A stretch of DNA of 64,000 nucleotides from Leptospiraceae bacterium (lineage in GTDB: Bacteria > Spirochaetota > Leptospiria > Leptospirales > Leptospiraceae), in contig JACKPA010000014.1 in NCBI GenBank assembly GCA_024233865.1, positions 110,410 through 174,409 on the forward strand, given 5' to 3'. A program made the translations under genes and the position numbers. Under the pieces are notes generated by a model. The model was not told the DNA's origin, did no database searches, and saw only the letters and a program-made list of their open reading frames with translations. This document shows positions 1 through 8,530 of this stretch, one piece after another; within the stretch, counting starts at the first letter, position 1, and each line of letters begins with the position of its first letter.

Positions 1-307
1 CGTATTCTGAAATTTGGTGTCTATCCGTCAGGTACAGAATAAGGTCCGAATTTAGGAGTTGTTGAAATGCGGTTTCAATTATATTGGCAGTTAGGTCATT
101 TATATTTTCAACATCCAAGCCGGGAGTATCACACAATAGAAACTTTTTTTCGTAGTTTTCTTTATCTACTATGTGTTGTATAATATCTCGCGTTACACCG
201 GGGTAATCGTGGGTAATGGCTATGTTTTTTTTTAAAAGACAGTTGAATAGTGTGGATTTTCCAACATTCTGCCTTCCGGTTATGGAAACTATCGGAAATT
301 GGTTCAA
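1..307 (-). CDS. der: GTPase Der (EngA), N-terminal part, runs off the window
   Basis: Der is a double-GTPase needed for 50S ribosome assembly. The minus strand reads from a TTG at 307 and stays open to base 1 (about 102 residues). It shows the P-loop GRQNVGKSTLF near residue 11, the Der-type switch I segment DYPGVTRD, and the G3 motif DTPG. The DYPGVTRD signature favours Der over Era. The TTG start overlaps the smpB stop (TTGA), so the two are probably translationally coupled; no in-frame ATG precedes the P-loop, which explains why an ATG-only search would miss the gene. The second G domain and the KH-like domain lie outside the window. Family call is firm; the exact start is inferred. Confidence 0.85.
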   Translation of the reverse strand, partial: MNQFPIVSITGRQNVGKSTLFNCLLKKNIAITHDYPGVTRDIIQHIVDKENYEKKFLLCDTPGLDVENINDLTANIIETAFQQLLNSDLILYLTDRHQISEY

Positions 308-777
308 TATCGATTCCTGCTTTTGAGTGCTTTTTGGATTTCCATTTGAGCATCTTTTTTTTGTAGAGTTTCTCTTTTGTCGTGTAACTTTTTGGGTTTT
401 CCGGTTGCTAACTCAATTTTAACGTATTTATTGTCTTTAAAATACAGCTTGGTTGCTATCAAAACCAACCCTTTTTCTTTAATCTGTCGTTCTAATTTTG
501 TGATCTGTTTTCTTGCTAACAAAAGTTTTCTAGGGCGAATTTCCGGATGGTTGGCATAACCACCATTTATATAAGGAGGAATATGCAAGTTTTCTAAAAA
601 AACTTCTCCCCTTCTAATTTTGGCAAAAGAATCTGTTAGATTCCCTCTTTTTCCTCTTAGGCTTTTTACCTCGGAGCCTGTGAGTATAATTCCAGCCTCT
701 ATAAATTCTAGCAGCTCAAAATTGAACTTAGCTTTTTTATTTACTAAAGAATAAGATGTTTCAGCCTTTTTTTTCAT
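304..777 (-). CDS. smpB: SsrA-binding protein SmpB
   Basis: SmpB binds tmRNA and delivers it to stalled ribosomes for trans-translation. The 157-residue product has the full family length and order: the N-terminal NKKAKFNFELLEFIEAGIIL strand-helix, the GSEVKSLR motif near residue 35, NLTDSF, the NLHIPPY segment, and the basic tail with HDKRETLQKKD. The ATG follows the upstream lipoprotein gene by only 7 bases and the end overlaps der, giving an apparent three-gene minus-strand operon. No tmRNA gene is visible in this window. All motifs expected are present; nothing is odd apart from the tight packing. Confidence 0.96.
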   Translation of the reverse strand: MKKKAETSYSLVNKKAKFNFELLEFIEAGIILTGSEVKSLRGKRGNLTDSFAKIRRGEVFLENLHIPPYINGGYANHPEIRPRKLLLARKQITKLERQIKEKGLVLIATKLYFKDNKYVKIELATGKPKKLHDKRETLQKKDAQMEIQKALKSRNRY

Positions 778-784
778 TATCTGT

Positions 785-1564
785 TTATTTTAATAAAATA
801 GTACCCGCTTTTGAAAGATATAAATTTTTATTATTTTTAATGCCAATTAATATTTCATTTATAGGCTTCTCACCAGGGACTTTTTTATATACTAATTCTT
901 CCGGATTTAACAAAAATGTTTCTTTTTGATAACCGTCACTGGAAGTATAAATAGAAATTGCAAAACTTGATAGTATACCTTTGTTTAAAATGTATTTCCA
1001 AGAAATGATGTCTTTATCATTTACGTTTTGTATCTCTATCCACTTCCAAATTTGGCTATCAGCAATAAATTTATAAATGATATCTTCTTTATGACTTAAA
1101 GCGAATTTTTTTTGGTTATAGGTAGCAAGCAAAGAAGTTAGATCGTCTTTTTCATTCACACTAAGAGAAATCTTTTTGTTATAAACCTTTAAAGCTCCCA
1201 TATCCTTATCCCATTCACCAATCCCCTCTTTCAATAAATAGGAGATATAGTATTTTTTGGGAGCTTTTCCGGGAAAATGATCATTTACGCGTTTTAAAAA
1301 AGAATCACGATGGGAGAAAACAGCTAGATCAATCTCTAAAATTTGATATACTTTATCTATCTTTTCTATGATTAGTATGCTTTTTCGAAAGCTATCCGCT
1401 TCAAATGTTCTATTATTTCCAACATTTTTTTCCTCTTGGATATAAAACCCTGGTATGGAACTTTCGTCAGGAACGTACACTCCAATACTACTGCAAGAAT
1501 AAAGAAACAAAAGAGTAATTAAAGTCAAAAAAGACTTATTTTTACTGAAAATTTTATATATCAT
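785..1564 (-). CDS. Putative lipoprotein, function unknown
   Basis: A 259-residue product starting with a basic n-region, a hydrophobic stretch (residues about 13-22) and a lipobox-like LYSC with Cys near residue 24, followed by SSIG. This predicts an exported lipoprotein; spirochaetal lipoboxes are looser than the enterobacterial one and this fits. The rest alternates charged and aromatic residues, with no transmembrane segment or motif I recognise. It is the first gene of the apparent operon with smpB and der (7-base gap to smpB). A palindromic repeat at 1661-1707 lies about 100 bases upstream. I cannot assign a function. Confidence 0.75.
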   Translation of the reverse strand: MIYKIFSKNKSFLTLITLLFLYSCSSIGVYVPDESSIPGFYIQEEKNVGNNRTFEADSFRKSILIIEKIDKVYQILEIDLAVFSHRDSFLKRVNDHFPGKAPKKYYISYLLKEGIGEWDKDMGALKVYNKKISLSVNEKDDLTSLLATYNQKKFALSHKEDIIYKFIADSQIWKWIEIQNVNDKDIISWKYILNKGILSSFAISIYTSSDGYQKETFLLNPEELVYKKVPGEKPINEILIGIKNNKNLYLSKAGTILLK

Positions 1565-1660
1565 ATTTCCCGCTTTCTTTTCAACAGATTATCTAAAGTA
1601 AAAAGATTGACAAGCAGAATAGGATTTAAAAAATCGAAGAGGTGAAAAATATACTACGAT

Positions 1661-1707
1661 TAACGCGAGTTCGAGGTAAGGAATAATGTTATATCGAACT
1701 CACGTTA
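1661..1707. repeat. Inverted repeat, TAACGYGAGTTCGA family, short copy
   Basis: TAACGCGAGTTCGA at 1661-1674 faces TCGAACTCACGTTA at 1694-1707, a 14-base stem with one G-T type mismatch and a 19-base loop. The same ends occur at 27256-27400 around a longer interior, and one end occurs at 8451. It sits just after the 3' end of the aminotransferase gene and upstream of the lipoprotein gene, so it could act as a transcript-end hairpin, but no T-run follows on either strand. Confidence 0.75.
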
Positions 1708-1710
1708 TGA

Positions 1711-2883
1711 TTAGTATTCCCACATGGTAAAATCCATAAGTCTTCTCAATCCTTCGTTGAATTCAATTTCTGGTGTTAAAAGACTGATAACAAAAATGTC
1801 TTCTTCCATAAAATCAAACATATAACCGGGATACACAAAAACAAATTTTTGAGTTAATAGATTTAAACAAAATTCGTCTCCATCAATACATCCAAGTATA
1901 GAAAAAACGATATACCAACCACCTTCTGGTATATGATAGGTAATTCGTTTTTGGTTTCCAAATAAACCTTTAAATCGTTTCAAATTCTTGGTTAAGCGAT
2001 CTCGAATTTGCATTTGGATACTACCTGCATTTTCCAAAATTTGTCCCAAAATCATTTGAATAGGAGTGTTTACGGAAAGATAGGTATCTGCAATTGTTTC
2101 CATACTATCTATCGCTGTTTGTGTAAATTCCTGGTTCCCTTCCAAAATAAACCAACCCAACTTCAACTGAGGTAAACCGGCAATTTTGGAAATTCCATTA
2201 AGAGTGATAACCGGAGCATGATTAGACGTAAGATGTAAAAAATCATTTTCATAACAATAGTCAGAAAAAACTTCATCCACTATCAAAACTAATTTGTTTT
2301 TAAATGCCAATTCAATAAGAGCCTCAATTTCACCTTTTGTTAAAATATTTCCGGTAGGATTATTGGGTTGTACAATCACAATGGCTTTTGTTTTATGATT
2401 TATACGATTTTCTAGGGATTGAAAGTCCATTCTCCAATGTAATTCTTGTTTTTTTAAAGAATAATAGATCGGTTTCACATTTTCCAATTTTGCAATATAA
2501 TCATACAGCGGATACCCTGGCGACGGTAAACAAACTTCGTCTCCAAAATCACATAGCATTTTCAAACAAAAACTCATGGATTCGGAACTCCCTGTTGTTA
2601 AAAATATATTATCTATCGAAATAATTCGTCCTTTTTGAGAGTAATATTCACAAATTGCTTCCCTGGCTTCCACCAATCCTCTGGGTGATGGTTTATAATT
2701 TGGCAATTGAAAATTCTGAAAGATTTCCGAAGGGTATTCAAACCCTGCCAAAGTTGGATTAGAATGAGTCAAATCAAAAATGGGAACATTTTTTTCCTTT
2801 AAACTCTGCAATTGCATAAGAAGTTGATTTTTTTCCGGATTTAAAGGAATTTTATTGGAAAAATAACTCATAATAAAAACCAT
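1711..2883 (-). CDS. PLP-dependent aminotransferase, class I/II
   Basis: A 390-residue fold-type I aminotransferase. Visible are the N-terminal SNPT segment, the cofactor-binding TTGSSESM near residue 97, VQPNNPTGN (PLP-ring region), VDEVFSDY with the Asp that contacts the pyridine nitrogen, and GISKIAGLPQLKLGW with the Schiff-base Lys. The substrate amino acid cannot be read from sequence. The first ATG (2883) lies only 10 bases from the divergent MBOAT start; the next ATG (2871, giving MSYFSN) is an equally plausible start because neither has a clear Shine-Dalgarno sequence. Family call is firm, substrate unknown. Confidence 0.9.
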   Translation of the reverse strand: MVFIMSYFSNKIPLNPEKNQLLMQLQSLKEKNVPIFDLTHSNPTLAGFEYPSEIFQNFQLPNYKPSPRGLVEAREAICEYYSQKGRIISIDNIFLTTGSSESMSFCLKMLCDFGDEVCLPSPGYPLYDYIAKLENVKPIYYSLKKQELHWRMDFQSLENRINHKTKAIVIVQPNNPTGNILTKGEIEALIELAFKNKLVLIVDEVFSDYCYENDFLHLTSNHAPVITLNGISKIAGLPQLKLGWFILEGNQEFTQTAIDSMETIADTYLSVNTPIQMILGQILENAGSIQMQIRDRLTKNLKRFKGLFGNQKRITYHIPEGGWYIVFSILGCIDGDEFCLNLLTQKFVFVYPGYMFDFMEEDIFVISLLTPEIEFNEGLRRLMDFTMWEY

Positions 2884-2893
2884 AATAAGGATT

Positions 2894-4312
2894 ATGAATT
2901 TTCTATCTTTAAAATTTTTATTATTTTTTGGTTTGGTTTATCTAATCTATTGGAATTTTGGAGATAAATTAAAAAGACCATTTATACTGATTGTTTCTGC
3001 CTATTTTTATAGCACGTATAGTTTTAATTTTTTACTTCATCTGATATTTGTAATATCCGTAAACTTTTTTATAATAAAATATTTTTTTGAAAAAAAGTAT
3101 TTCTTAAAACTATCTGTTTTTTTTAACCTTTTAAACTTAGTTCTATTTAAGTATTTTTATTTTTTAATGGAGCTATTTGGGGGACTAACCGGTTTAAAAT
3201 TCCTCACTCAAAAAACGGAATTGAACCAAATGCTATCTTCTCTGACGACCATCAATGGTTTTGAAATAGCCCTCCCTGTTTTTATAAGTTATTATACGTT
3301 CCAATTCATATCGTTATCCGTTGATTTAAAAAACAAAGTTTTAGAAGAAAAACCTACCTACTATGATGTTTCATCCTTTATCTTATTTTTTCCGGTTATG
3401 GTGGCAGGACCAATATTGAGATTCAAGCAATTTGTTCCGCAATTGAAAAGTCCCAAAATGGACGAAGATTTAATGTACAATGGTCTTTACCTAATACTTT
3501 TGGGACTCTTCAAAAAAGCAGTTCTATCTACCCTGCTCGTACCAGTAATCTATCCGGTATTGTCAAAACCGGCTGATTATGCGTCTTATACACTACTTCT
3601 CTGTTCCTTTTCTTTTGCTATTAATCTGTATTTGGATTTTTCCGGATTGACGGATTTGGCAAGAGGAATGGGGAAACTTCTCGGCTTGGAGTTGCCCGAA
3701 AACTTCAAAGCCCCTTTTTATATTGATAGTTTTGGTGAATTATGGAGAAGATGGCACTTAACATTTTCTTATTGGATTCGAGATTACATCTATATTCCTT
3801 TGGGAGGCTCGAGAGCTAGTAACTGGAGAGTTTCTTTGAATTTGATAATTACGTTTACTTTAGGAGGATTGTGGCATGGAGCAAGTCTCAACTTTGCTTT
3901 ATGGGGTTTTATTACAGGAATTTATCTATCGTTAGAGCGAGTTTACAGCGGATTGGGAATCCGTATAATACCTAAAATTCCGATTTTGAACCCAATACTC
4001 AACTGGCTTTTAATTATTACAATTTATATCTTTTCGTGGATATTCTTTTTCACACCGGATTTTTCCACTGCTATATCCGTAATTCAAAATATCCTAATTT
4101 TTAAAAGTGGTAAGGGTTTAAATGAATATGAAATGATAGTGTATATCTTCGTGTTTACTGCGATTTTCCACTATTTCCAAGAGAAACCGGAAAAATTTAC
4201 AAATTTGACCAAAGCTAAAAAATATCTTTTTCCGGTGTTTTCTTTAATCATGATCCTTTTATTAATAAACTACGGTGGCGGAAACTTTGACTTTTTTTAT
4301 TCTCAGTTTTAG
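2894..4312 (+). CDS. MBOAT family membrane-bound O-acyltransferase (AlgI/DltB-like)
   Basis: A 472-residue polytopic membrane protein with about ten hydrophobic segments. It carries the MBOAT core: RRWHLTFSYWIRDYIYIPLG near residue 285 and GGLWHGASLNFALWG near residue 325, with the family's conserved His in LWHG. Such enzymes move acyl groups onto extracytoplasmic polysaccharides, usually together with an SGNH-fold partner. A candidate partner is encoded nearby at 7246-8433, though on the other strand and three genes away. An AAGG ribosome site precedes the ATG. It diverges from the aminotransferase gene with almost no spacer, so the two promoters must overlap coding sequence. Confidence 0.93.
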   Translation: MNFLSLKFLLFFGLVYLIYWNFGDKLKRPFILIVSAYFYSTYSFNFLLHLIFVISVNFFIIKYFFEKKYFLKLSVFFNLLNLVLFKYFYFLMELFGGLTGLKFLTQKTELNQMLSSLTTINGFEIALPVFISYYTFQFISLSVDLKNKVLEEKPTYYDVSSFILFFPVMVAGPILRFKQFVPQLKSPKMDEDLMYNGLYLILLGLFKKAVLSTLLVPVIYPVLSKPADYASYTLLLCSFSFAINLYLDFSGLTDLARGMGKLLGLELPENFKAPFYIDSFGELWRRWHLTFSYWIRDYIYIPLGGSRASNWRVSLNLIITFTLGGLWHGASLNFALWGFITGIYLSLERVYSGLGIRIIPKIPILNPILNWLLIITIYIFSWIFFFTPDFSTAISVIQNILIFKSGKGLNEYEMIVYIFVFTAIFHYFQEKPEKFTNLTKAKKYLFPVFSLIMILLLINYGGGNFDFFYSQF

Positions 4313-4330
4313 TGTGAGTGATCCCTTGTG

Positions 4331-4654
4331 TCAACTTGTTATTTCATCCGGAAGAGTAATAAAATGAGAAAATTCTATGCCATAATACATCAATTTTTCC
4401 TTCGCATCTTGCTGTGGAAAGCTCCAAATGATCCTACCTTCTATTGAAATCAACTCTTTATCTTCTTTTTCAATGGCAAATTTATACAATTGATTCAAAA
4501 GTAAAAAAGTCTCAATATCACTAAAAATACAAATCCCGCTGACGGAAATATCTTTGATTTTTCCTTGTTTAACGGAATTTCCTATTTTAATTTTTATCCT
4601 GTAATTATTTTCCGCTTTTATTGCATACCTTGTATGTCTACGTTTATCTGACAT
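4331..4654 (-). CDS. PilZ domain protein, probable c-di-GMP receptor
   Basis: A 107-residue stand-alone PilZ domain. The c-di-GMP-binding signature is complete: RRHTR (RxxxR) at residues 4-8 and DISVSG (D/NxSxxG) near residue 40. The rest matches a small beta-barrel. In spirochaetes PilZ proteins link c-di-GMP to motility and envelope changes; the target here cannot be read. It converges on the MBOAT gene with an 18-base gap and diverges from the membrane-anchored protein at 4878, with a 223-base AT-rich intergenic region holding both promoters. Confidence 0.88.
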   Translation of the reverse strand: MSDKRRHTRYAIKAENNYRIKIKIGNSVKQGKIKDISVSGICIFSDIETFLLLNQLYKFAIEKEDKELISIEGRIIWSFPQQDAKEKLMYYGIEFSHFITLPDEITS

Positions 4655-4877
4655 AATACCCTTTTGTAAATATATTCGTTTTTTCGTTTTTAAATTCTTT
4701 ATTCTTTACTACATTCTAATTGGAACTTAAATAAATTCTTGAAATTTTTTTTATATTCTTATGTAGTCTATTTAGTGTAATAATTTTTTATCCTTTTTAT
4801 TCAAGATATTTTTATACTATTTTGGTAAAACTGGGAATCATATAAATTAATCATTAATTGTAGAATAGGTTATAAAT

Positions 4878-5921
4878 ATGTATATTCTTGGAGATATTTT
4901 AATTTGGCCAAAAGCGGATGCAGATACGGTAATGACTGCAATTTTCTTTATAATTGTAACTTTTTCCATTTTGTCCTTAACCAATTGGTTGTATCGAAAA
5001 CAGCTAATCAAAAAAAGATTATGGGATGAACTTTATGAAAAGGCTGTTAGGCGGGGATTAACCCAGAAAGAAATAAACATTATAAAGGACTTTTATAAAA
5101 AATTAGGTCAATATCACTTAGAAAATGTAAAAAACATCGATGCTGACGAAAACTTTAAAAAGCTATTATTTAATAATCTTTCCAGGAATAAAGATATTCC
5201 AATCGAGTACTTGGTAAAAATTTTAGACAAGTTCTTTGCGAAAAACACTGAGATAACAGGCATTAATAACTTAGCGGATTTAAATCCAGGGGAAGCCTGT
5301 GGCTTAGAATTTTCAAATGGTCATCAATTGGGAAAATTGTTAAAATCTACTGACATTGAAGCCTTGATTTCTATCCCTGGATGGCAACCTTCGGATAATA
5401 TCATCAATTCAAATTTGAGACTTTATGTATATAGAGCGGGTGTCGGAGGCTTTGTTTTGCATGGAAAAATTAAAAAGGCTATAAAAGGAGGATTGATATT
5501 TGCGTATGACGAAGGAAATGTAGAAGCTAAAGGGGAAGAACACTTAATGGCTTTTATCAAAAAAAATATCACTTTTACCAATTGGCAAGTTTCCGAAAGC
5601 GGTACCAAGGAGCTACAATTAACAGAAGACGAATCCAAAAAAGTCAGGATAAATGCCATAACTGAGAAAATTTCAGATAGAGCTGTTGTATTTCGGCTTA
5701 TAGAAGAACTAGACCAGTTAAAATTAAAGGAAGAAGAAATTTGGGAAGGCTCTTTTGATGTTTTGGACGGATATACTCTTCAGTGCCGGGGAAGAATTAT
5801 GACTTCCAAAATTGTGGAAGGCAATTATATTTTTAAATTTTTGGATGCTACGGAAGAAGATAGGAAAATTGTATTCCATGAAATTAGAAAAAATAATCCG
5901 GTAAGAGAAAATTTGAGTTGA
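4878..5921 (+). CDS. Membrane-anchored protein of unknown function, possible PilZ-like regulator
   Basis: A 347-residue protein with one N-terminal membrane segment (about residues 18-40), a basic stop-transfer KKRLWDEL and a long cytoplasmic part. Residues about 60-130 are helical. The later part is beta-rich and repeats a pattern of short strands, for example EIWEGSFDVLDGYTLQCRGR, that resembles the barrel of YcgR/PilZ-type proteins, but I do not see an RxxxR plus D/NxSxxG pair. The PilZ link is therefore inference helped by the adjacent PilZ gene. It is followed 135 bases later by the gene at 6057 on the same strand. Confidence 0.7.
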   Translation: MYILGDILIWPKADADTVMTAIFFIIVTFSILSLTNWLYRKQLIKKRLWDELYEKAVRRGLTQKEINIIKDFYKKLGQYHLENVKNIDADENFKKLLFNNLSRNKDIPIEYLVKILDKFFAKNTEITGINNLADLNPGEACGLEFSNGHQLGKLLKSTDIEALISIPGWQPSDNIINSNLRLYVYRAGVGGFVLHGKIKKAIKGGLIFAYDEGNVEAKGEEHLMAFIKKNITFTNWQVSESGTKELQLTEDESKKVRINAITEKISDRAVVFRLIEELDQLKLKEEEIWEGSFDVLDGYTLQCRGRIMTSKIVEGNYIFKFLDATEEDRKIVFHEIRKNNPVRENLS

Positions 5922-6056
5922 ATATAAAATTATAATAATTTCAATATAATTAAATATTTACTGCTTGAAAATATTCTTACCTATTATATAATTTCATCAT
6001 CTATATCAAAAATAAAAACATACTTGAATTAAATAAAATAGAAGTAAAATAACAAT

Positions 6057-7244
6057 ATGTTAGAAAGTGATGATCCGAAAAAAGGTTTAATACCTCTCCC
6101 CGTTAGGTTAATTCTTACAGCAGAAGGTGTTAGATTGTTTTCTAAAAACCGTACGCTCGTAAAAACGGTTAAAAATAAAGATGGCCATGCCAGAGATGGA
6201 ATAGAATTCAGTTCATACAATGCCAATTCCGTGCAAAAATTAGTGATGAATGCCTATCTAGAAGAAATCTATGTTTGTTTACCTGACTTATTAAGTAGTA
6301 GGAAATATATTATAGACACAAATAGTCTTGTGATTTATGGTAATTTGTATAAAAAGTTGAGCCCTTCCTTAGCAACAATGGTAATTAAGTCAAAAGTGGT
6401 GCAAGATTATAACCGTAAAAATCCAAAAAATATGTTAGTAGACTTGGATTCCGTTGAAAATAAAAAATTAGAGATCTTACGGAAAACAAAACAATCGGAT
6501 TTTGAAACCATGGAAATGGAAATCACTAATGACGTAGTTCAGAAGGTAATTAATAATCCAACCCTGGAAGAAGAAGATAGATTAACTAGAATCAAGAGTT
6601 TACCCAAATTTATGAGATATATCGATCCAAGAATTTGGTATTTTTATTACATTATTTACCAAACACAGCTAAAAGAAGAAGTGCGAAATAGCTTTTCAGA
6701 TATGATTATAATGTATCTAGATAGAACGAAATTAGCTACTCATCTTTCGAATCTACTCATGGAATTTATTCAAAACGCGGAAAGATCTCATTTTTATAAG
6801 ATTTTGATGGACACTCCCGAAAAAGTTGGTTACAGAAGAGATCCCGAAAAATTTTTTAAAGAATCGGAAAATAGAAAATGGGCAATCGCTGAAGCTAAAA
6901 AGCGCAATCAAATGCTCGAATTGTCTTGGAACGTAAATGCTGACCATTTAGGTATAGGACATTCAAATAAGATACTTATTTCAGTTACTCACGAAGGAGC
7001 AATAAAAGATGTAGACGCGAAATTAATGCACCAAAAAATGAAAAGTGATACGGGAGGAGTACCAGTCTCCGCTTTCTATAAAGACTCCAAACAACGTTCC
7101 AAAGTAACAAATACCGAATTAGGGTTGTTATATATTTCTTACATAGAAGAAATATGTCGTAAAGAGAATATACGGTTTTATTGCAATTTGTATTCCGACC
7201 AAATTAAAGATAAAACCACTATTAGAATGGAAATATCGCTGTAG
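6057..7244 (+). CDS. Conserved-looking cytoplasmic protein with a possible GHKL ATPase-like C-terminus
   Basis: A 395-residue soluble protein with no signal or membrane segment. Residues about 230-395 have an order reminiscent of a histidine-kinase-type ATPase domain: a helix LSNLLMEFIQNAERSH that looks like an N-box, a strand-loop with DHLGIGHSNKIL, and a final GLLYISYIEEIC helix followed by two strands. Typical G1/G2 glycine boxes are not clear, so it may be a degenerate or non-ATP-binding version. I do not recognise the first 200 residues. It ends one base before the convergent gene at 7246, leaving no room for a terminator. Function unknown. Confidence 0.7.
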   Translation: MLESDDPKKGLIPLPVRLILTAEGVRLFSKNRTLVKTVKNKDGHARDGIEFSSYNANSVQKLVMNAYLEEIYVCLPDLLSSRKYIIDTNSLVIYGNLYKKLSPSLATMVIKSKVVQDYNRKNPKNMLVDLDSVENKKLEILRKTKQSDFETMEMEITNDVVQKVINNPTLEEEDRLTRIKSLPKFMRYIDPRIWYFYYIIYQTQLKEEVRNSFSDMIIMYLDRTKLATHLSNLLMEFIQNAERSHFYKILMDTPEKVGYRRDPEKFFKESENRKWAIAEAKKRNQMLELSWNVNADHLGIGHSNKILISVTHEGAIKDVDAKLMHQKMKSDTGGVPVSAFYKDSKQRSKVTNTELGLLYISYIEEICRKENIRFYCNLYSDQIKDKTTIRMEISL

Positions 7245-7245
7245 T

Positions 7246-8433
7246 TTATTCTTCATGGTCTTGAATGACAGGTAAATCAAGAGGTTGCATAATCCAGTCT
7301 GTTAAATTTTTTTTTACAACATTGGCAAGTGTTTGATGTCCTTTGGCATTTAGATGGGCATCATGCGGAAAATACAAAGATTCCGGATCTTTTTCATAAA
7401 ATAGGTTATTAGCAAAAAAACATTCCAGATTTTCTTTATCACAAATTTCTTGTATTTGCAAATAGTGCACATTATGTGCATTTTTAGCTTCCAAAGAATC
7501 TTCTAATTCACCCGTAATTCCACCTTTTGCAAAAAATTCTTTGGCTGGTATATACAAAAAAGACAGTTTTACATTGTATCGTTTACATAAATTTACTATA
7601 TACTGCAAATATGCTTTATTGTTAGAAATTAATTTCTGCCAATAAGGAGAATCATAGTCTTGGTAAAACCCAAATTGGTTATTATACTTTTCATGGATTT
7701 CTTTTCCCAAAGGTTCTAATTTTCCGTATTTATTTAAGGATTCCGAATGGGTTAAAATTTTATCTTGTGGAGACCTACCGATTTTATAATAAAGAATTGG
7801 ATTTGGTTCTTTTTGAATTAATTTAAATATTCTTTTGAACAATCTATAAGTGGAAGTTTCTTTGGAAAAATTATAAATTCTCTCTCCTAATACCTGGGTT
7901 ATTAAGTTTTCTTGAAGAGCTACCCCTTTTTTATCAAATTGAATAAATTTGGAAAGCTTTTCGTTATCATCCAAATCATTATCAAAAAGTTGAACGATTA
8001 CATTTGTAGGAATATGGGTTTTCAAATAGGATTTGAGTTGCAAAGTATATAAAATAGGAGAAGAGCCATGTAAACCAAGATTCAATAATTTGGATTTTAT
8101 CGGCAATCTTTCATTAAGGCGCTGTATATATATCTCATCTTCCGAAACTCCCCAACCCTCTGTAAAAGAATCACCCAACACAATGGTTGAATACCTTTCA
8201 TTCGGGTAAATTTTTTGCCTGAAACCATATTTGTTGGTATCAACTCTTACCGAGTATTCATCCGAGACAACCATACCGGATTTATTTGGATACATGGAAA
8301 AAAGCAGTTCTTTATCAAAACTTTTTACCATCACTTGTTCGGGGTCTGCAAAAGATAACACCATTTCTATAAGAATCACTGATATTAAAATGATAATAGA
8401 AATAAATAAAATATTTTTCAGTGTATTTTTCAT
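7246..8433 (-). CDS. SGNH/GDSL-fold envelope protein
   Basis: A 395-residue protein with one N-terminal membrane segment (residues about 7-27) that would place the rest in the periplasm. Block I is GDSFTEGWGV near residue 94 with the nucleophile Ser, and block V is FPHDAHLNAKGH near residue 363 with the catalytic Asp-His pair spaced DxxH. Such proteins either add or remove acyl groups on surface polysaccharides and often work with an MBOAT protein, here possibly the one at 2894. The membrane anchor, block I and block V are clear; the substrate is not. Confidence 0.85.
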   Translation of the reverse strand: MKNTLKNILFISIIILISVILIEMVLSFADPEQVMVKSFDKELLFSMYPNKSGMVVSDEYSVRVDTNKYGFRQKIYPNERYSTIVLGDSFTEGWGVSEDEIYIQRLNERLPIKSKLLNLGLHGSSPILYTLQLKSYLKTHIPTNVIVQLFDNDLDDNEKLSKFIQFDKKGVALQENLITQVLGERIYNFSKETSTYRLFKRIFKLIQKEPNPILYYKIGRSPQDKILTHSESLNKYGKLEPLGKEIHEKYNNQFGFYQDYDSPYWQKLISNNKAYLQYIVNLCKRYNVKLSFLYIPAKEFFAKGGITGELEDSLEAKNAHNVHYLQIQEICDKENLECFFANNLFYEKDPESLYFPHDAHLNAKGHQTLANVVKKNLTDWIMQPLDLPVIQDHEE

Positions 8434-8450
8434 ATCAGACTTATTTGCCC

Positions 8451-8520
8451 TAACGTGAGTTTTGGATAAGAAAAAGTTATTGTTTGTAAGGGTAATCCAC
8501 CTTGTGGGGATGCCCTTACA
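8451..8520. repeat. Half copy of the TAACGTGAG repeat plus a GTAAGGG hairpin
   Basis: CTAACGTGAG at 8451-8460 matches one end of the inverted repeat seen at 1661 and 27256. It is followed by an imperfect hairpin from 8485 to 8520 whose arms begin TGTAAGGG and end CCCTTACA. The same CCCTTACA arm appears at 27303-27310. It lies just past the 3' end of korB and in the leader of the SGNH gene, where it may stabilise the korB transcript end. Confidence 0.65.
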
Positions 8521-8530
8521 AAACCATATT

